A stretch of 64,000 nt of DNA from Selaginella moellendorffii (taxonomy: Eukaryota; Streptophyta; Lycopodiopsida; Selaginellales; Selaginellaceae), in the NCBI RefSeq assembly GCF_000143415.4, contig NW_003314273.1:1198563-1262562 (forward strand), written 5' to 3'. The position numbers and the translations under genes were made by a program. Of the stretch, positions 1-9,719 are shown one piece after another. Position 1 is the first letter of the stretch; each line of letters opens with the position of its first letter. The notes beneath the pieces were generated by a model that was not told the origin of the DNA, made no database searches, and was given only the letters and a program-made list of their open reading frames with translations.

Positions 1-162
1 ATATAGGCAAAGGATATGGCAATAGGCTAGCAGGGGCCAAAGATGGCATGAGGCCTCATGCTCATCTTGATAAACACACAGCTACAGGCAGGTAAAGAAA
101 CTATTGGCAATATGCTAGTGATGAACTTGCAAGCCCCAAGATGGCATGAGCCCTCATACCAT
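1..162 (+). repeat. Tandem unit of about 98 bp carrying the palindrome
   Basis: Two related units can be aligned. In each, an AGGYAAAG-type start is followed by a GGCAATA-GCTAG stretch, then GCCCCA-like bases, then a copy of the palindrome (43-61 and 141-162). The palindromes lie 98 bp apart. The right arm shows only one full unit (58441-58540). The core at 46-61 is a perfect 16-bp palindrome. Confidence 0.6.
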
Positions 163-2594
163 TAGTGGTACCGTAGCGCCACTCGCACCACCGCAACTGC
201 TCGTAGCGCCGCTCGCACAAACTGCCACTCGCATAAACTGCCGCTCGCAATGGCGCTCGCAATGCCGCAACCGCTCGTAGACGCATAAACCACAGCTCAC
301 AATGCCGCTTACACAAGCAGCGCTCACTGCGCTCAGCGGAACCAAGAACACGGCGCACAAAAATGGTAGACCTAGGAATGAGTTCGAGAATTCAAAAATA
401 ACACACGCTTGAACGTCACATCAAATCCTCTGACAAACCAGATCTTATGATTCGTCTGACAAATTTTAAACTGAGTAGCTTCTAGACTTTGCTGTCGGAC
501 GTTGAACTTTGTCACATCATGTCCTTGCCTCGATCCAGCTGTGCCATGTCAGTGATTCGAACTTTGCCATGCCATGTCAGCGATCCGCGCCAAGATTATT
601 CGCCGTGTAAAGGAATAATTATGCTGTGTGTGTACGTCCATTTATGGCAATATAAGGCCACACGCCATTCAAAGAATAATGCTAGTCGAGCATTTTTTGG
701 TGCATTTTTGGGTTCAAAATTGCATGAGCCCACACGCTATAAAGTTTACCTGTACCAAAAATAGAAACAGCTTTATTTACTTGGGAATTTAAGTGGTTGA
801 GGCATTTTTAAACTTACAAACACATGCCCTACTTACATTCCTTTGGTTGCTTAAAATTCAAAAATATTATAAACTTTTCTTTTTGCATTTTCAATGTTTT
901 CAATTATGGTTTTTGATTTTCGCAGGACCAGCCTAGTAATCTATTTGCATCCCGTCATGTTTATAGCTAGCTTTCGTTTGTCCCCTTCGCTAGCCTGAGA
1001 TACATCTGCTCGGCATCTGCCTCTTACAGCATTTGCCCAGAAAGGGCATCTTTCTTCACGCAGCATTTGCCACATGTTTAGGGTTTAGGGTTTAGCAATT
1101 CAGTAGCTTGATAAACATGCAAATACAGAACTTGATGCAAAATCCTTTGATATGTCACAATGCCCCTAGGACCATAAACACATTTCAATAGAGAGGGTCC
1201 TTTCATTTCATAACTCCTTACGTAGATCTTGGTGAAACCAGAGTTAGTGAAGTTAGTTTCTTGTGATCCCGCATCTGATTGTGATGTCCCTTTGCAGTGT
1301 CGATGGAAAGGTCAATGCACACCAAACTGTAAAATCTTGGAGCAAAATAACGGTCGGATCTATGGCAAATGCCCTTGAAACATTGTAAGGCTCGTGTGGT
1401 CTCATGTGGTGTCCAATCGAGATGCTTCTTTGCAGGGTCATCAAGAAAGACATTGTATACCATTCTGTAAAATCTAGTTGCGATCTAACGGCTGGATCTC
1501 CAGAAAACTCAAAAAAATCTCGCGCGTGTCAGAATATTCTAGGAATATACTCCTATGTGCCCCTTAAAATGGCATGCGGCCCCACGCCATTCAAGAGATA
1601 ACGCCAGATGACACCGAGCATTTTTTGGTGCATTTTTTGGGATCAAAATTGCATGAGCTCACACGCTTGAACGTCACATCAAATCCTCTAACAAACCAGA
1701 TCTTATAATTCCTCTGACAAATTTCAAACTGAGTAGCTTCTAGACTTTGCTGTCGGACGTTGAACTTTGTCACATCATGTCCTTGCCTCGATCCAGCTGT
1801 GCCATGTCAGTGATTCGAACTTTGCCATGCCATGTCAGCGATCCGCGCCAAGATTATTCGCCGTGTAACTGCTCGGCATCTGCCTCTTACAGCATTTGCC
1901 CAGAAAGGGCATCTTTCTTCACGCAGCATTTGCCACATATTTAGGGAGGGTTTAGGGTTTAGCAATTCAGTAGCTTGATAAACATGCAAATACAGAACTT
2001 GATGCAAAATCCTTTGATATGTCACAATGCCCCTAGGACTATAAACACATTTCAATAGAGAGGGTCCTTTCATTTCATAACTCCTTACGTAGATCTTGGT
2101 GAAACCAGAGTTAGTGAAGTTGGTTTCTTGTGATCCCACATCTGATTGTGATGTCCCTTTGCAGTGTCGATGGAAAGGTCAATGCACACCAAACTGTAAA
2201 ATCTTGGAGCAAAATAACGGTCGGATCTATGGCAAATGCCCCTGAAACATTGTAAGGCTCGTGTGGTCTCATGTGGTATCCGATCGAGATGCTTCTTTGC
2301 AGGGTCATCAAGAAGGACATTGTATACCATTCTTTATTTAGCTGAACATCTGGCATTTTTGGAAATACAAGATGCTTTGGAATATCCAATCATGCATGGT
2401 ATAAATATAGCGAGGGTATTAAATGATATCCCAATCATGATCTTTCTTTTGGATTTCGCGTGCATGCAGTCTGAGGAATGATGACGTTGCGGATTTTTTT
2501 TGGATTTCACGTGCATGCATGCGCGTGGCGATCCAGAAATTAATGGTGGCGCCCAAGTCCGAGGAATGATGACGTTGCGGGATTACCAACCGTC
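163..2594. other. Non-coding region between gene 2 and gene 1, with local duplication
   Basis: No convincing coding region is seen. Two blocks are repeated in direct orientation: 403-608 recurs at 1661-1866, and 1006-1471 recurs at 1867-2331. The right arm has a single copy of this region (56876-58200). A plant-telomere-like run (TTTAGGG, 2.7 units) lies at 1077-1095. Degenerate palindrome copies are at 644-668, 719-740, 1569-1590 and 1648-1669. By position this is the shared upstream region of two divergent genes, so promoters are expected here, but no clear TATA box was identified. Confidence 0.6.
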
Positions 2595-2994
2595 GTGACA
2601 TTTCGCGCGTGTGAGGTTAGGTTTTGCATTTTGCTTCGTACTCGCGCTCGCATCGCGCTCCCACTCGCGATCACGCTCACATTCGCGCTCATCTACCTTC
2701 TCTACAGGTTTCTCGTGTGCATCGGCATCCACTCGCGCTTACATCACACTCGCGCTCGCATCGCACTCGTGTGCATCGGCGTCCACTTCAAGACACACCC
2801 AGTTTGTAACTTCGCCGCCAACTCTGCCGCCCACTCCGCCACCCACACGCAGCCCACTTGGCGTCCCGGGAGATTTCAGCACCACTCTCCAACTGTAAGT
2901 GGCAGAGTAGCCTTGTTGCTACGATCCACTGCACAAACAGTGCACATTCGCCAGCGAGTCCGGCCTCGATTGTCACGCCTCCATTCGGCTTCAA
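2595..2994 (+). other. 5' leader exons of gene 1, with CTCGCG-rich low complexity
   Basis: The stretch 2630-2790 is a low-complexity run of CTCGCGCTCGCAT-like words. A good donor at 2895 and acceptor at 2940 define a 46-bp intron. A second exon runs 2941-2997. An open frame crosses these exons but lacks an early ATG. The first ATG that leads into the main frame is at 2995-2997, and in the right arm it is immediately preceded by an in-frame TAA. I therefore treat this stretch as untranslated leader. Confidence 0.5.
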
Positions 2995-3884
2995 ATGGTA
3001 AGTCTTTTAGGCCAAGTAGAAAATGGCATGAGGCCACATGCCATTCAGTAGCAACATTGGCATACACCGATTGGGCTCTCGAGTGCAGTCCGGTTACAGA
3101 TGGCGTGTAGCCTCACGCCATCTTAGGATGCAGCCTCAAGACATCTGATGTAGTGGTGAATAGCGTGTGGCCTCACGTTATTTCCAGCTGCTAGCTTTTC
3201 ATCTGTCAGCTCTAATTGTTGTGCATTTCTGAACAGGCGAGGAATTGCGTTCTTCTTCCAGCCACTGTCAATGTGGATGCAGAGAAGGGGGAGGAGCTCA
3301 CCAGTTGGACTTTCGGGATGGAAGGCGAGGATCTGAGGCTGTACAACACAGATGGTGGGAGAAAAGAATGCATGGGGATCCTCATCCAAGTGACAGACAC
3401 TCCATGCAGTTCCATGCAAGAATATGGACTGGCACTTGTGGTAGAAACAGCGTCTGCCTTCAAGATCCACCTTGCACATCCTAGCGGCTTCCCGGAGGGG
3501 GGCAGCGGCTATGAGGAATTCCTAGAGGGAGCTAGGGAGAGGTTGTCCAGGAGGCCCACAATTTCAAAGATGCTGCGGTACTATGAAGATCACATGGAAT
3601 CCACGGACCTCACCTACGGCGATGTTCAAAAACTATATTCCAACATTGAGCTGTTGAGAGTGACTCCAGTTCGCGAAGCAAAGGGGAAGGGGGTCGATCT
3701 GGAAACTACCCCGAAGCAGAAAAGGGTGGTCAAGCTCAAGCCGACGTCCGACTCTCCTGCTCCAAAAAAGAAGCTACTCGGTGATGCCATTGCCTCGGGT
3801 TCGAACACTACACCCACCAAAAGGAAGAGCCGCAAAGAGCAGAAAGAGCAAGAAGAGGCAGCAAAAATCGTCGCAGATAATAGT

Positions 3885-4250
3885 ACTTGTTACTATTCCA
3901 ACAAAGTATATACAATCGACGTGAGCCACATCGACATCCAAAGCAAATACAACCACAGGCTAGTATCTGATGAGTGGGTGGAGAAACTGAAGCAGAAGAT
4001 GCTGGCAAGTCCAGTAACACCTGACATCGCAGACGTGATCCCCTACTACCGAACAATAAAGGGCGAGATGAGGTTTCCAGACTTGATCAATAGGAAGGTG
4101 TTGGACGATCAGAACATCCGGTTCTATGCCGTCTCCGGGCAGCATTCTAGCTTGGCGATACAAGAGATAGTTGTGGATATTATGGTGGGCGAGGAGGTGA
4201 AGAAAGTCTTCAAGACAAGAGTTGTCTACCTGATAAAAGGCAACTCGCCC
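3885..4250 (+). other. ParB/sulfiredoxin-like domain segment of gene 1
   Basis: The translation starts with an IDVSHIDIQ-like strand, then NHR, then a helix with LKQKML, an IADVIPYY strand, and finally FYAVSGQHSSLAIQE. The order 'strand - NHR - helix - G-x-(H/R) - A' matches the N-terminal ParB/Srx fold, whose hallmark is a G-E-R-R-like nucleotide-binding motif. Here GQHSSLA takes that place. ParB proteins of bacteria and phages bind palindromic parS sites. The link to the palindromes in this element is my inference. A structure-based search would settle the fold. Confidence 0.45.
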
Positions 4251-7200
4251 CTCCGATCTATCATATACATCTCCCACGCGCAGAATGTCAAGCAAGAAAT
4301 GTGCTACAAATCGGGTCTGCACGAGACATTGGCACGAACATGGAAGCTCTGGGTTCAACTAAAGAAGCCACAAAAACCAGGACAAGGACGTGCACTAGCA
4401 ACTAGCGCCTGGCAGGTAAGCCTCGTTGCATGTGGCATAGCATGTGGCCTCACGCTATTTCCATTGTAGGAATTCTCGAGTCTTCTCTCGAAAACACTAG
4501 GGGTCAATGACACACTCAGCATCCATAACATTCTACTCGTGATAAAAGTTGTTTTTGACAAATGGGTAGATGTGTTGAGGAGGTACCATGACGGGGAGTT
4601 GCTAAACTCAATGGGTGTGGAGGACGGCCGGAAGCCCAATGATTTGAAGCTCAATGCCTTGCGTTTCTCACGGTCTTTAGATGAGGACGACCTTCTGACA
4701 GTGGCTAATGCTCTTCTACGTGGTGAGGTAGTCTTCAACAAGACCAAAATGACTCCCGGCCATATTGTGACATACGAGGACTTGTGCACGACTCTGAGAG
4801 CTCGTGCGCTATTGAAGGATTGGATCTTCGAGCAAGTGGCCATGGAGAGGGTGAGCATTGACATCACGCAAGAGATGATGGAAGAGCTGGAGTTGTCAAA
4901 TGAAGACATCGACGAGTACGTGAAGGGGGCCCCCAAGTTCATTAATCTGCTGCGGGATGCCACGAAAAGTAAAGCTGAGAAGTTGGATCAGTATCCAAAT
5001 TTCATTAAGAGGGATGTCGACCGCCGGCTTCAGAAACAGCTCGACCCCGCAGCAGAGGCCTATCGAGAACCTTACCGGGTATACGTGAATTCGGATGAGG
5101 ATCATAGGTGGAGGAGCATCGTTTCCCGCGGAGATGAGCAGGTCAAGAACATCTTTTGTGTGATGGACTTCACAAACGAGGAGATCACTCATGCAGACGA
5201 AGTCAGCTCCATCATTGATTTAATGGTGGGACTTGCGGAGGTGGAATCTTCAGTCCATTATATGATCTACGACTCCGAATCCTATCACAAGTTCTAGAAG
5301 GCCTTGAACGAGGTGAAGGCTCGGTTGAAAGGCAAGGAGATGCGGGAGATCCATGGGATAATGGCTAAGAAGAAGATACCGACGAATGTCCGCATCTTCA
5401 CACTCGCCCTTGTTATTGGTCCTGCAACAGAGTGGGACTGGAGTGACTTCCCAGCTTCGTTCGACAAGGCCGATCGAATTGATCTGAGGGAGGTCAATTT
5501 ACCCGTGCCTGAGGAACTGAAGACGGCTATGGAGCTTTCGAATCCAGAGAAAGCTCCAGGTGCAGCATGGGAAATGCTCAACTGGGTCTTCAACGCAATA
5601 GCGGGTGGGTCACCTGCTTCCGACTCCAAGGGCAAATGCGTTGTCGAGTACAATTGCGGCGGACTATTCTTTCGAGCCACACTACTCAAGGGTGTCCTGT
5701 GTGTTGTGGTGACAAACTCCATTGAAGAGGTGACTTCAATGGAGCATATAATTACAGTTGCCAAAGAAAAACAGTATCTTCTCTGCGAACCTGGTGAGTA
5801 CGCACTTTAAGTTTAAATGTTATCTCACAAGCTCTGTATGCAGGAGCGTGGCCACCCCCAGATGCTGAAACGGCGTTAATAGCTACTGTTGAAGATACCC
5901 ATGTTGGGCCGAGCTCACAACCTGCACAAGGTAAGGTCACGTGAGGCCTCATGCCATTTTGATTATAGATCGTTGTGAATATTCAGACACGAGGACTGAA
6001 AAGCGCACTAGTGGCGCGTCGAAGAAGGACAAACAGACAAGCAATAGGAAAAAAGGAGGTACAAATTATATTTGCAATGGCGTGTGGTCTTATGCCATTC
6101 CTTGCAGGAGACACTTCTTCAAAGGCAAAACAGGCAAGCACAAGCCAAGTACAACGGACGAGAGGTACCAATCATTTTTGTTATACGTGAATTCTCATGC
6201 CATTGCTTCTTGCAGCTCAAATTCCAAAGAGATTAGGGCAAGCAGCGCAGACCTCACGACAAGAACCTGAAGGTTTGATGGCGTGTGGCCCCACGCAATT
6301 AACTAATGTTCTTGCAAATCGTGTCGAGGAAATCGAACGGAACAACGTGCCTCTAGTGGAGGAGGGGGAGGCCTCGGAGAGTGATAAGGAGAGTTCCGAA
6401 ACAGGTACGATCATGACATATGGCCCCATGCACTTATCTAAGTTTGTATTTCAGGGGAACAAGTTGAACCAATGGAAAACTTTATGAAAGGTAACTTAAA
6501 AATATTATGGGATGTTGCATGTGTTGATGCAATAATATACAGTTCAAGTGCCAAGGAGACGTCGTGAACCTCGAATTAGGCTACCTGCAAAATAGCTTTC
6601 AGATGCTGTAGACAAAGAGATGGATAACCAACCAGGGCAGAGGAGGAAGGGTAAAAGCATTTGTGTGCTTATTGCGTATGTCCTCATGCTATTTCTATAG
6701 AACGGGCGCATAAGAAACGAAAGCGAAAGGGAATTGAGGAGCAGGCACCTGAGGATGCGGAAGGCACGACAGAGCCTCCAAGGACGGGAAGTAAAGCGTC
6801 ATGGTTATTGCGTGGGTCCTCATGCCATTTCTTGCAGATCAAGCTCAAACTGACAGTGGTCATAAAAAGCGAAAGCACGTTGGACAGTCGTGGGGATCAG
6901 AGGCGTTTGATTCGAAAAGGAAGAAGGGCAACGAAAAGATGATAGGTAATGCCTCGCGGTTATGGCGTGTGTGCTCATGCCATTCATTGCAGATCAAGGG
7001 CTGAGTGAAAGCAGCCAGTCACCACCTCCTGACTCAGATTCCTATGGCAGACTCCCCTTCCCCAATCTCAATGGAGAGGTACAATGGATGAGGGATGCTT
7101 TTCAAGTCAGGGCCACGTTTTTCTCATCTCATCGTCTTTGAAGGGTGCAAGAATGTGCAGAAACCATGTTAAGACAGTCGGGTGAGGATACGGTCCTAGG

Positions 7201-7269
7201 TCATGCACTAAAACAGGCTATGGATGTCTTGTATTTTGAGATGGAGACTCGGCCAGATGATTTTCCCAA

Positions 7270-7514
7270 GATGGTCCTGGAAGAACAAGCCATCCAGCCT
7301 GAGCAGCCTATGGAAGAAATGCAGGAGGGGGATGAGGAGCCAGAGAAAGATAATGAGCAGGAAGAGCAGAAGGACGAAGAGGAGGACGAAGAGGACTTGG
7401 ATGGTCCTCACAATGGTGACGATCACAATAACGACGATGACCATGATGACGACAATGGCCAACCTGAGGTGGCCAAAGAGCAGCGGAGGAAGGTCATACA
7501 AGACAAACCATCAG
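7270..7514 (+). other. Acidic low-complexity coding segment of gene 1
   Basis: The exon encodes a Glu/Asp-rich stretch with interspersed Lys and Gln, then an Asn/Asp/His-rich stretch. The right arm copy (51917-52180) is ten codons longer in the GAAGAGGAGGACGAA-type triplet run. This is consistent with replication slippage since the duplication. Such stretches are usually disordered. Confidence 0.7.
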
Positions 7515-8167
7515 GTAAATAATAGTACATCCATTCCTAACCTTTTACCATTTCTAACATTGTCCATGTAGGTCGCAGAGCAAATGGTAAGTAGAGATTA
7601 TTCAGTTGAATTAAGATACAAACTCTAGCCTTTAGTGTCGAGGAAGGATAGTGCCAAGCAAGGGTCGAAACGTATGTCCAATCCTTCAGAATCAGCAGTG
7701 CGCCTAAGTGATATCGGTCCTAGTTCCTCAATAGCAGTTGATGGTAAATACAATATAGTCGATTCAATATGCTAATGAGTTTGTTTTTAGTAGCACGGAA
7801 GGATACCATCTCAATCGAAGGGAGATATTTGGACATGCATATGGAACCGCCAGTGGACTCTACTTGCCTGCAAGAGTCATCAGAGCTGGTGGAGGCTACT
7901 ATCCATATCAACGCCAAGCAAGCTGACCACGCTCCACTTGATGCTGCCCATACCACTGAGTCAATCTTGTCCATGTATCCAACTGACGGTGACCAGGCGC
8001 CATTGGACCCGCATGAGGCCGCCCCAGCCGCCGAGCCGGTCGTATCCTCATTTCCAACGGACTCAACGTGTGCCCAATCGTCTGACTACGCGCCGTTGGA
8101 ACCTCCCTACACCGCCCCTGCTGCCTGTTCGATCATGTCCACTTTGCCAACGGAGGCACTAGCTGAA

Positions 8168-8189
8168 ATGGCGTGTGATCACACGCCAT
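8168..8189 (+). repeat. Perfect 22-bp palindrome inside a coding exon
   Basis: The half site is ATGGCGTGTGA and the second half is its exact reverse complement. It is read in frame as EMACDHTPS. A second, imperfect copy at 8243-8264 is read as EMACAHTPS. The perfect copy is conserved without change in the right arm at 51250-51271. Confidence 0.9.
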
Positions 8190-8422
8190 CGGAACCACCC
8201 CATGCCACTGTTGAGCCAGTTGTACCAGAGTCTACAACTGAAATGGCATGTGCCCACACGCCATCGGATGCGATTGACCCCACATTGCAGATGAGAGTAT
8301 TTCCGCCTTTCACGTTTCCTTGACCAAAACCCTCTCAACGACCATCGGGAGCACCATTCGCTAATATTGTAGATGGTAAAATTGACTTGTACCATTTTTT
8401 ATGCTGACACATTTCATTTCAA

Positions 8423-9285
8423 AGTCACGGCGAAGGTACTGTATCGTTTTTGATCTGAACGGTGTCCTTTTCTCCCATGAGCGTGGCTCGTCCTCGAATG
8501 TCACTGCACCCTCCAAAGCATGCGGTCGCAAGTTGGTCAAAAGAGACAAATTCACATTAATCACACGGGAGAAACTGCAGGATCTAATAATGACCATGCA
8601 ACACTTAAAACAGAGGGCCGGGTTCAATTTGCAATTGGGAGTTTGGACATCCATGATGCGCCACAATGCATTAACGTTGCTACAGATGATGCACGATCAG
8701 ATGTGAGTAATATTACCATTTGACTTTCTCCTAACGCAGGAGGATTGCTTGACTATGGTCCATGTGAGGGGTAGCAAGCCCATCTTCGTCAAGCCAGAGG
8801 CTGTAGTGATGAACCGGACTGCTAGGTCAAGTGAAATCCTCATCATCGATGACTCGTCGATTAAAACTGCAGCGAACACGCACACATATGCAGTGCACCC
8901 CATCTCTTGCAGTATGGAAACTAGGGAGAAGAAACCGTATGTTCTGGGGGACCTTGCAAAACGGCTTGGAGCGATGGTGATAGAGAACCGGCCAGTCCAG
9001 GAGGTGGCTGCAGAAATCAACCAAATGGCAAATGGAACGGTATATCAGAAGCCATTTGATCGGACAAACACTAGTCATCATTTATGGCATGTATATTGTC
9101 TAGCCAAGCACTATCCGCATCTCCATAATCTGCTCAACCGGATGGGTTCTTCGACCACTGAACATGAGCGTGGACATATTAGAGAAGAGATGGCATTACT
9201 ATTGGGTTTAAATCCTAATAGTGTGGAGAGTGATGAAATTCCAAGATTATTGTATAGGTGTTGGAAGCAAAAAATAACAGTCTGA
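8423..9285 (+). other. FCP1/NLI-like HAD phosphatase domain of gene 1
   Basis: The two exons encode, in order, CIVFDLNGVLFSH (HAD motif I, with DLN as in plant NLI-interacting-factor-like proteins), QLGVWTSMMRHNA (motif II region), KPIFVKPE, and ILIIDDSSIKTAANTHTYAV (the DDS-x-K-x-x-x-N motif IV typical of FCP1/SCP phosphatases). These are followed by a helical C-terminal tail. Plant NLI-like phosphatases have the same order and spacing. The intron 8703-8739 has canonical GT and AG, but joining it leaves a one-base frame problem in both arms. The right arm loses everything after 8752. Confidence 0.65.
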
Positions 9286-9719
9286 GATGGCATGTATTTA
9301 TTTAAAAATGTAACTTATTATGGCATGGGGTTCCATGCCATTGTATTAATATTAAAAGACAATTCTTTGAGAGGATTTGCATTATACTAGAAGTGTTACA
9401 GCATGTTACAACATGTTATTGGAAGTCTACGAAGTTGTTTTATTAATAAGGGGAAAGTAAAGATTGAATGGGGACTTGGGCTCCATCTAAACTCGGAGCA
9501 ACTGAGCCAATATTAAAAGGATGGAAAGAAATTGGACGACGATGACAAGGAGAAGAGAGAGGTGAAGCAGTGGCAGGGGGAGGAGAAGTGATTGAGTAGA
9601 CATTTCCTTATTTAAAATAAAATGGCATGTGCCTCAATGCAGTTGAATTTTGTTATATTTATATACTATATAAAGGTTTGGAAACCTTATTTTACAAGTG
9701 GGATAATGACAATTCCCAC
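9286..9719 (+). other. 3' flank of gene 1, left copy
   Basis: The stretch is AT-rich and has no gene. It starts right after the stop codon and holds a near-perfect palindrome copy at 9320-9341 and a decayed one at 9622-9643. The presence of the palindrome suggests the element extends to about 9690. After that, chromovirus integrase sequence begins abruptly. Confidence 0.5.

Larger units (their letters stand above)
5794..8422 (+). other. Run of 14 consecutive phase-1 mini-introns
   Basis: The introns are 5794-5843, 5931-5968, 6059-6107, 6165-6215, 6273-6317, 6405-6454, 6491-6542, 6651-6700, 6791-6837, 6946-6992, 7515-7571, 7587-7635, 7744-7790 and 8376-8422. All are 38-57 bp long, all interrupt a codon after its first base, and nearly all have a G|GT start and a TTGCAG- or TAG-type end. 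All but one of the exons between them are simple, and each of these is a multiple of three long (15-585 bp), so each could be skipped without a frameshift. Eight of the introns carry a recognisable or degenerate copy of the 22-bp palindrome shortly before the acceptor. The open question is the 6993-7514 exon, which contains the shared TGA. Confidence 0.8.
41..8752 (+). repeat. Left arm of a large inverted duplication
   Basis: This block is the reverse complement of 50687-58560, with only scattered substitutions and a few indels. It holds the upstream non-coding region and all but the last exon of gene 1. Homology stops at 8752, where the left copy continues into the last exon while the right copy switches to chromovirus sequence. 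The left arm is longer mainly because of a local duplication of about 0.86 kb (1006-1471 against 1867-2331) and because the acidic exon differs by 30 bp. The outer edge near position 41 falls in a copy of the 22-bp palindrome. Confidence 0.93.
2995..9285 (+). pseudogene. Gene 1, left copy: ParB-like / FCP1-like mobile-element protein (decayed)
   Basis: I could thread one frame through these exons: 2995-2997, 3237-4415, 4470-5793, 5844-5930, 5969-6058, 6108-6164, 6216-6272, 6318-6404, 6455-6490, 6543-6650, 6701-6790, 6838-6945, 6993-7514, 7572-7586, 7636-7743, 7791-8375, 8423-about 8702 and 8740-9285. A ParB-like segment lies near residues 217-335. The middle is charged and Lys/Glu-rich with an acidic run, followed by Pro/Thr-rich degenerate repeats. 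The last two exons encode an FCP1/NLI-like HAD phosphatase domain. Left-specific lesions are TAG at 5295-5297, TAG at 6593-6595, TGA at 8321-8323, and acceptor AG-to-AA changes at 6317 and 8422. The right arm is intact at each of these sites. Both arms share an in-frame TGA at 7139-7141 and a frame mismatch across 8703-8739. The start rests on the ATG just before the 2998-3236 intron. The domain calls are pattern readings, and the function is unknown. Confidence 0.75.
43..9643 (+). repeat. Dispersed 22-bp palindrome family, left copy
   Basis: The consensus left half is ATGGCRTGWGG and the right half is CCTCAYGCCAT. Copies lie at 43-61, 141-162, 644-668, 719-740, 1569-1590, 1648-1669, 3023-3044, 3100-3121, 3160-3181, 4437-4458, 5936-5957, 6077-6098, 6182-6203, 6278-6299, 6413-6434, 6671-6692, 6807-6828, 6962-6983, 8168-8189, 8243-8264, 9320-9341 and 9622-9643. 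They sit in the upstream region, in introns, in one coding exon and in the 3' flank. In introns they end about 5-17 bp before the acceptor. No copy was seen in the introns of the three host genes. Confidence 0.9.

Noticed and set aside
1077-1095. Telomere-like TTTAGGG run
   Set aside because: Only 2.7 units, present at the same place in the duplicated copies. It is an internal short match, not a telomere.
2595-3110. Long Ser/Arg/His-rich open frame over the CTCGCG repeat
   Set aside because: No early ATG; open mainly because the repeat lacks stops; it crosses good splice sites. Treated as leader.
43-9643. CRISPR-like array
   Set aside because: The repeats are irregularly spaced, palindromic, within introns of a eukaryotic gene, and have no uniform spacers.
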